Translations under genes and position numbers: made by a program
Shown here: in pieces, positions 59,428-64,000 of the stretch
Layout of the letters: each line of letters opens with the position of its first letter
How positions within the stretch are numbered: position 1 is the first letter of the stretch
Source of the DNA: Neopestalotiopsis rosae
Taxonomy: Eukaryota > Ascomycota > Sordariomycetes > Amphisphaeriales > Sporocadaceae
Assembly: GCA_023078685.1 (NCBI GenBank)
Contig: JALGAS010000003.1
Span: 1,550,001 to 1,614,000, forward strand
Direction of reading: 5' to 3'
Length of the DNA stretch: 64,000 nt
The notes under the pieces: model-generated
The model's database searches: none
What the model saw: only the letters and a program-made list of their open reading frames with translations
Told to the model about the DNA's origin: nothing

Positions 59428-61681
59428 ATGTATGGAAAGTCCCAGCCTCAAGAGAGCAGCAAGCCGTTGTCACTAGTTTTGAAAGTCACGCTTCACGGAC
59501 GATCAGTCCATTCTAATATTGTCTGGTTATCCTTGGCGTTGATATCATCATAGTCGGGTCTTCGTCGGCGTCCTAGTCTTAGTGTTGAAGACATGGCTTC
59601 GTCACAACCTAATACTGTATAGTACTGGAAGCAGCGCACACAGTAACAAGAGATGAAGGAAAGGCCTGATTCCTGGATCTATGCATGCAAGAGCACTTTG
59701 CAATCCACCCATGAGGGGTCCGCCCCGGCGATGGTCTGAACCTTGGGAACGACCTTTGAATCACTTACACGAGACCTATTCCCCCTGGGAGCTGGACCCT
59801 GATGTGCAGTTGTTGAAGAACTGGAGCAAGATCATTTTACACTTGGCCCTACTTATACTAGTAACGTGGATCGGAGCAGGATTGAGGCAGGCAGACATCC
59901 CCGGTATGGTTGGGAGAAGGAGGAGAAAATAAAAAAATGTACGCAAATTAACAAGACGCATACCTAACCACTGACTGACCAGCCTCTACCAGGCTACTCA
60001 AGCTACTGCTGTGTATGCCCACCACCTACTCTCGGGTGTCGGTTGCATTGTCCGTCCGTCGACGGCAAAGGGTCCTGTTGAGTAGGCGTAACTATCCGAG
60101 CAGTGGATCTGATGCGCCGGCGGTATCGCCCGAATCGGCTTCCCAAAATGATTTCGCGTCGCGTAGCCGCGGAATTAATTCTTAGTCTATCGTCTCTCAT
60201 TGTTCCCGTCGACATTGTCCTTCGGAATCGTCTTGACTGGGCGTTATTGGGTCGTCTCTATAATTTTGTATGTCCGTCTTGATCTTGTATGCACGCTCAT
60301 GAAGATCGATCGATCATATGTACGAGCTACTAGACCATACTTGATCTGTACCTACTCCGCACAACATAACCAACTTACATAGCTTCACACGCATACAGGA
60401 TACATGCATACGTCAGAATAAGTAGTGTCGGACAGGATAACAGAACCATGAACAACAATCAATTGAATGGACACTCTTTTACTCATGACTCCTGCTGATA
60501 GTAATCCTCGTTAATCACTTGTGAGAATGCATATTGGCAGTCCCAAATTGCTGCCAGTGGCTCGTCTTCTCGTTGCTTCCCTGAACCTTACGCAAAGCAT
60601 GGGGGCTTCTCAAACAGAGTCGGTCCAATTTAGTATTGCATATCCGTCAAGCAACCACTTGCACACAGTGAGTGAGCACCCAAGGTTAGACAAGTTTACA
60701 GGGCCATACACCAAAAAAGAGAGACGCGACCGCCTTACAAGACAAGCCCCCCGAATATCCCTACCCTATAAGACATCGTTGACTTGATCTTTTTGTTCCT
60801 GGAGACAGACACATGACCCATTGGACATGACCCTTTTTCGTCTCTGACGGCCTTTTTCTCTCCCCGTCCAACACACACTCTCTTTTCTCTTTCAGTTGAG
60901 ACAGCACTAGGCCAAGAAAGTTGTGTGTTCAGATTGATTTTCCCACGCCCGTGACTCGTCAACCTTACAAGCCTTGCAATGGAAATACCGTACGTCTTGA
61001 ATTTGCATGATACATCTGCGCAAGAATCGTGGGGGTTCCCGCACTGCATTACCTCACCAAAAAGACGGCGACAATGAGCCTCTTTCCTCCGCGTGGGGTG
61101 AAGGGGGTGTTGTGGCCTTGGGGGGACGTAGGCACAGGTAGGGACCATTGGGAGTTGAAGGTGGAGAGAAAGTCTCAAACGCTACCTACATACAAATCAT
61201 CAACACGTCGCCCAGAATTTAATGGCTAATGGCCCTGTCAGTACTGTATTCGGTTCTCTGTCCACATTACTGTAGTACAGCATGCGCCACAAGAGGTAGT
61301 TATTGCGACCGTTCAGTGTCGAATGGTCCTCCCTGGCCTGCCTAACCTAGCTTGGGGGAAATAGAGTGCATTTCGCCCGGACTACACTACATGAACTTCC
61401 CATTGTCCCTGTGTATTTCTTGATTGCCAAGATGATCGAGATTGATCTTGTGGTCGAATTGTTCATACTGAACCCGGTTTTCCCATAACCTACATATATA
61501 TAAAGTCGTAAATTTAGCCCTTTGGCTGCCCACGCACGACCGGCCGCAGGACATAAGTAGTAGCCAGTCACCTAACACCCAGAGCTGGGCAAACTGGGCC
61601 TGGTCTCTCTCGGCAGTCTACGGAATCACATGAAATCGGATCGACGAGCTACCATCCCGCATGTTGCAGGGGTCTTGTTAT

Positions 61682-61701
61682 ACCATGCGTAGGCGCATGG
61701 T
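61682..61701. repeat. 8-bp perfect inverted repeat with 4-base loop
   Basis: ACCATGCG-TAGG-CGCATGGT, a GC-balanced perfect hairpin. It could be a dyad binding site or cruciform; it is about 780 bases beyond the 3' end of the Rim15-type gene and not at a recognisable terminator position. Confidence 0.7.
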
Positions 61702-62480
61702 TTGGTGCACGTTTTCGACACCGAATCGATGGACTGGTCTGATGGCCAAGACTGGGGGGCTCTAGGAAATTGTGAACATGGCGTCGCTTATTACGTCTCC
61801 CCATGTCCTCCCCTGCAGGACGGGGTTATTGTCACTGGTCGGGTCTTCCCGCCGTGGATATATATTCAATGCCATAAACATTTGAGGTTCGTGTATGATC
61901 TATTGTTGATGGTAACTCAGCAATGTGAAAGCAGATGGATACGACCCTCATAGAACGGAATTATTGTCACTTCATAGGTTCCCATCGCCACGGGTTACGA
62001 AGGTATTTTTCAATCTGCAATCTTTTTCTTGTTTTTTGATATCTCTGCTTATCGTTATTCTTCGTGTGTATGCAAGGCATTTGTTTACATCCCATCAAGA
62101 TAGATGTATTGGATAGGTCCTAATGAGGCCAACCCATTGGGAATGGCTCAGGACTAACATGTGGGCGACAGGTGACAGGGTCCGATGGATGTAGATAGTC
62201 AACTCATCGCCTGCCTCCGTTCCACAACTCAGTTGGCATAGCTTCTTCGTTCTGCGCGATCTTGGATTCTGTTACACTGCACCCGAGCGTTGAAAAAAAG
62301 AAAGTAAAGGAGATGGTCGAAGTCGTTCTGAAAAGACAGATCCAGTACGCCGCGCTGAAGACAAAAGAGAACAAAAGACGGAATGTACGACACGCCAAAA
62401 TCGTAGAGTGAAATCTAGACAGCTCCTTTTCTGTACTGAGATCCTTCGTCTGATCCCTGAAATCTTGTTTGCGCCCCAGA

Positions 62481-64000
62481 CTATGAGGTCTTCACTGATG
62501 GGCGCGGTGTGGGCTCATCCTCCTCGAACTCCTTAACTCCACCGGTGGGGCGAGGTGTCTCGTCTGGATCACTGCCTTTATCCTGACATTGTGCAGGCGC
62601 GGCCTCGGGCGTCGACTGAACAGCTTTCAAGGGCGACGCTGCACGACTGAATGGGGAAATAGCACCGTCCTTGGACGGAGTAACAACCTGTGTGATGGGT
62701 TCGGAGGTGCTTTCAGAGGTTACAGCGACACTATCGTGGCTGTTTGCTCTCATCATTTCGATGCCAAGCTTAGAGCTTGGCCGCTTCGCCCGTATAGTTC
62801 GCTCTCGAGAAGCGCCTAAGTCTTCGTCCTCGTCATCAGCCGAGTCGCTGCCCTCCCCGCGGTGTCTTTCCAAATTCTCGCGCCTCGACTTGAGCTTCTC
62901 AAGCGAGCGTCGCGGTATAGGTATCCTTGGCTGTTCCAACTTGTCAGGAGCCGATTGTTGTTTTAACAGATGTGGTGGTAGTTGCTGTGAAGCTTCTGCT
63001 CCCATAAGAACTTCCTCTTGACTGATGCCGAGTTCATCCCAATCGCCAGTTGCTTTACGGCTGATCACGACAGGCACCTCATCCGTAGTGACTGATTCTG
63101 AATCACCGAAAACGCTAGAACTGATGGAATCCTCTCTGCTCGACCCCCTGAAGCTGCTGCTTCCTAATCGGTGCGCAAACATGGACGTGGAAGATGTCGG
63201 GCTGTCTTCGACGCGGGCGCCCTCGTGCCGCAAGCCGGAGCCCGGTAATGGAATCGGCTGTGCGAGGGGCGGCAATGCGTTCTGTGTTGGTGAGGGAGGC
63301 TTCCACTGACACAGGTTCGATAGTACCTCGGTCAACTTGGAAGAGCTAATGGGCTTTTCAATCAAGGAGTCGAAGTAGTGTGGGGCTTGCAGCTCTTTCA
63401 AATATGCTGTGATGGCGACAATGGGGGTATGGGCATTGACATTCTTGAGCTCTCGGACCATTCGAGCAAGATCGGTGCCATTGACCTCTGGCAGTTTGAA
63501 TTCTGTGAAGATGATGTCAAATTTGATCTCACTCATGGCGTAGCGCACTGCGTCTGAGCCATTTGCAGCGGAGATGGTGCGACAGCGAAGCTTCTCCAAG
63601 AGCTTCTCCATGACCATACGAGAAACAGGGTGGTCCTCACAAATGAGTACATCCAACGAGCGAAAGGTCGGGCTATCGAGGTTGATAGCAGACAAACGGC
63701 GCGAGCTTTGGCGGCGCCGTTGAACCCGCAGCAGTGCGTTTGCTTTCTCGCCCTCGTTGTCCGAGGAAGACGGAGACATGTCGAAGACTTGACTGCGCCT
63801 ATTGCGATGCGATAGTAGATCGGGTGCAACAGGGCTGCCATCTTGAGACCCCACAGTCAATGACCTGGATCTCGTGGATGAGCCGGTACTCTGCCTTGGC
63901 GTTCCAATGGTCTTCTGTTGTGGTGACAATGTGAGAGGAGGTGGAGCACCGCGACCCTTAATAGGAGAAGCTGCCGCAGAAGTGACCGACTTTTGAAGAC
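62481..64000 (-). CDS. rim15: Rim15-type PAS/AGC kinase, C-terminal part (5' end outside the window)
   Basis: The frame is open to the right edge of the window, so only about the last 505 residues are seen and the kinase domain itself is off-window. What is present is the Rim15 family signature tail: a Ser-rich linker with RRRQSSRRLSAINLDSPTFR, then a receiver-like domain coded at about 63659-63306 (SLDVLICEDHPVSRMVMEKL ... IVAITAYLKEL ... SLIEKPISSSKL), then a disordered Ser/Pro/Glu tail with a RRSLEKLKSRRENLERHRGE coiled segment. The acidic pair (ED) and the lysine (EKP) of receivers are present, but the phospho-acceptor Asp is replaced by Glu (FTEFKLP, codon 63501-63503), as in a pseudo-receiver. 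In yeast Rim15 integrates TORC1, PKA and Pho80-Pho85 signals to start quiescence. A methionine need not be sought inside the window. Confidence 0.88.
   Translation of the reverse strand, partial: LQKSVTSAAASPIKGRGAPPPLTLSPQQKTIGTPRQSTGSSTRSRSLTVGSQDGSPVAPDLLSHRNRRSQVFDMSPSSSDNEGEKANALLRVQRRRQSSRRLSAINLDSPTFRSLDVLICEDHPVSRMVMEKLLEKLRCRTISAANGSDAVRYAMSEIKFDIIFTEFKLPEVNGTDLARMVRELKNVNAHTPIVAITAYLKELQAPHYFDSLIEKPISSSKLTEVLSNLCQWKPPSPTQNALPPLAQPIPLPGSGLRHEGARVEDSPTSSTSMFAHRLGSSSFRGSSREDSISSSVFGDSESVTTDEVPVVISRKATGDWDELGISQEEVLMGAEASQQLPPHLLKQQSAPDKLEQPRIPIPRRSLEKLKSRRENLERHRGEGSDSADDEDEDLGASRERTIRAKRPSSKLGIEMMRANSHDSVAVTSESTSEPITQVVTPSKDGAISPFSRAASPLKAVQSTPEAAPAQCQDKGSDPDETPRPTGGVKEFEEDEPTPRPSVKTS

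Larger units (their letters stand above)
58427..62480. other. gene-poor region between nuc-1 and rim15
   Basis: About 4 kb: promoter/leader of nuc-1 at the left, then spacer with no supportable gene and the 3' side of the Rim15-type gene at the right. Small inverted repeats at 59411-59427 and 61682-61701 are the only structures I note. Confidence 0.55.

Overview
This is a nuclear chromosome segment of a filamentous ascomycete (Pezizomycotina). The gene complement fits Sordariomycetes, and Hypocreales is my best guess. The evidence is short spliceosomal introns (52-195 nt, GT...CTAAC/CTGAC...AG), intron-poor genes, CT-rich leaders, and the presence of a class IV chitin synthase, a BtgE-type GH17 wall protein, a CYT-4 type mitochondrial RNase II, a HET-domain protein and a NUC-1-like bHLH factor. 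I recognise 14 protein genes. Exon joins were worked out by reading frame plus splice signals. I found no convincing tRNA, rRNA, CRISPR array, transposon or virus-like element.

Layout. 1-4.0 kb: intergenic. 4.0-7.75 kb (+): class IV chitin synthase. 9.5-10.1 kb (+): small secreted cupin-like protein with an apparent frameshift. 10.1-13.7 kb: intergenic, ending in the CT-rich leader of a polyQ/WD40 protein (13.7-16.0 kb, +). 17.6-19.4 kb (-): BtgE-like GH17 glucanase. 19.4-23.5 kb: gene-poor. 23.5-24.2 kb (-): Met/Ser/Thr-rich GPI-type protein, divergent from the CYT-4/Dss1-like exoribonuclease (24.9-28.1 kb, +), which converges on a HET-domain protein (28.5-30.8 kb, -). 30.8-34.1 kb: AT-rich stretch with a GC-rich island that may be a gene relic. 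34.1-35.5 kb (+): single-TM protein with a candidate Atg8-interacting motif.

36.4-40.0 kb (-): Mph1/FANCM helicase, divergent from the Mex67 mRNA exporter (40.8-43.1 kb, +) across an 820-bp shared promoter. 43.1-48.8 kb: longest gene-poor stretch. 48.8-51.0 kb (+): kelch-like propeller with a TM helix. 52.6-54.9 kb (-): Src1/Heh inner nuclear membrane protein. 56.3-58.4 kb (-): NUC-1/Pho4 type bHLH regulator. 62.5 kb to the right edge (-): C-terminal part of a Rim15-type kinase with its pseudo-receiver domain.

Functional themes: wall building (chitin synthase, GH17, GPI protein), nuclear envelope and RNA export (Src1, Mex67), genome maintenance (Mph1), mitochondrial RNA decay (CYT-4), allorecognition (HET), and nutrient signalling (NUC-1 next to Rim15). 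No obvious new multi-gene system is present. The most interesting leads are a conserved-looking splice switch in Src1 that would toggle one- versus two-membrane-span forms, an unusually long in-frame-stop intron in Mex67, the LIR-bearing membrane protein, and the NUC-1/Rim15 neighbourhood.
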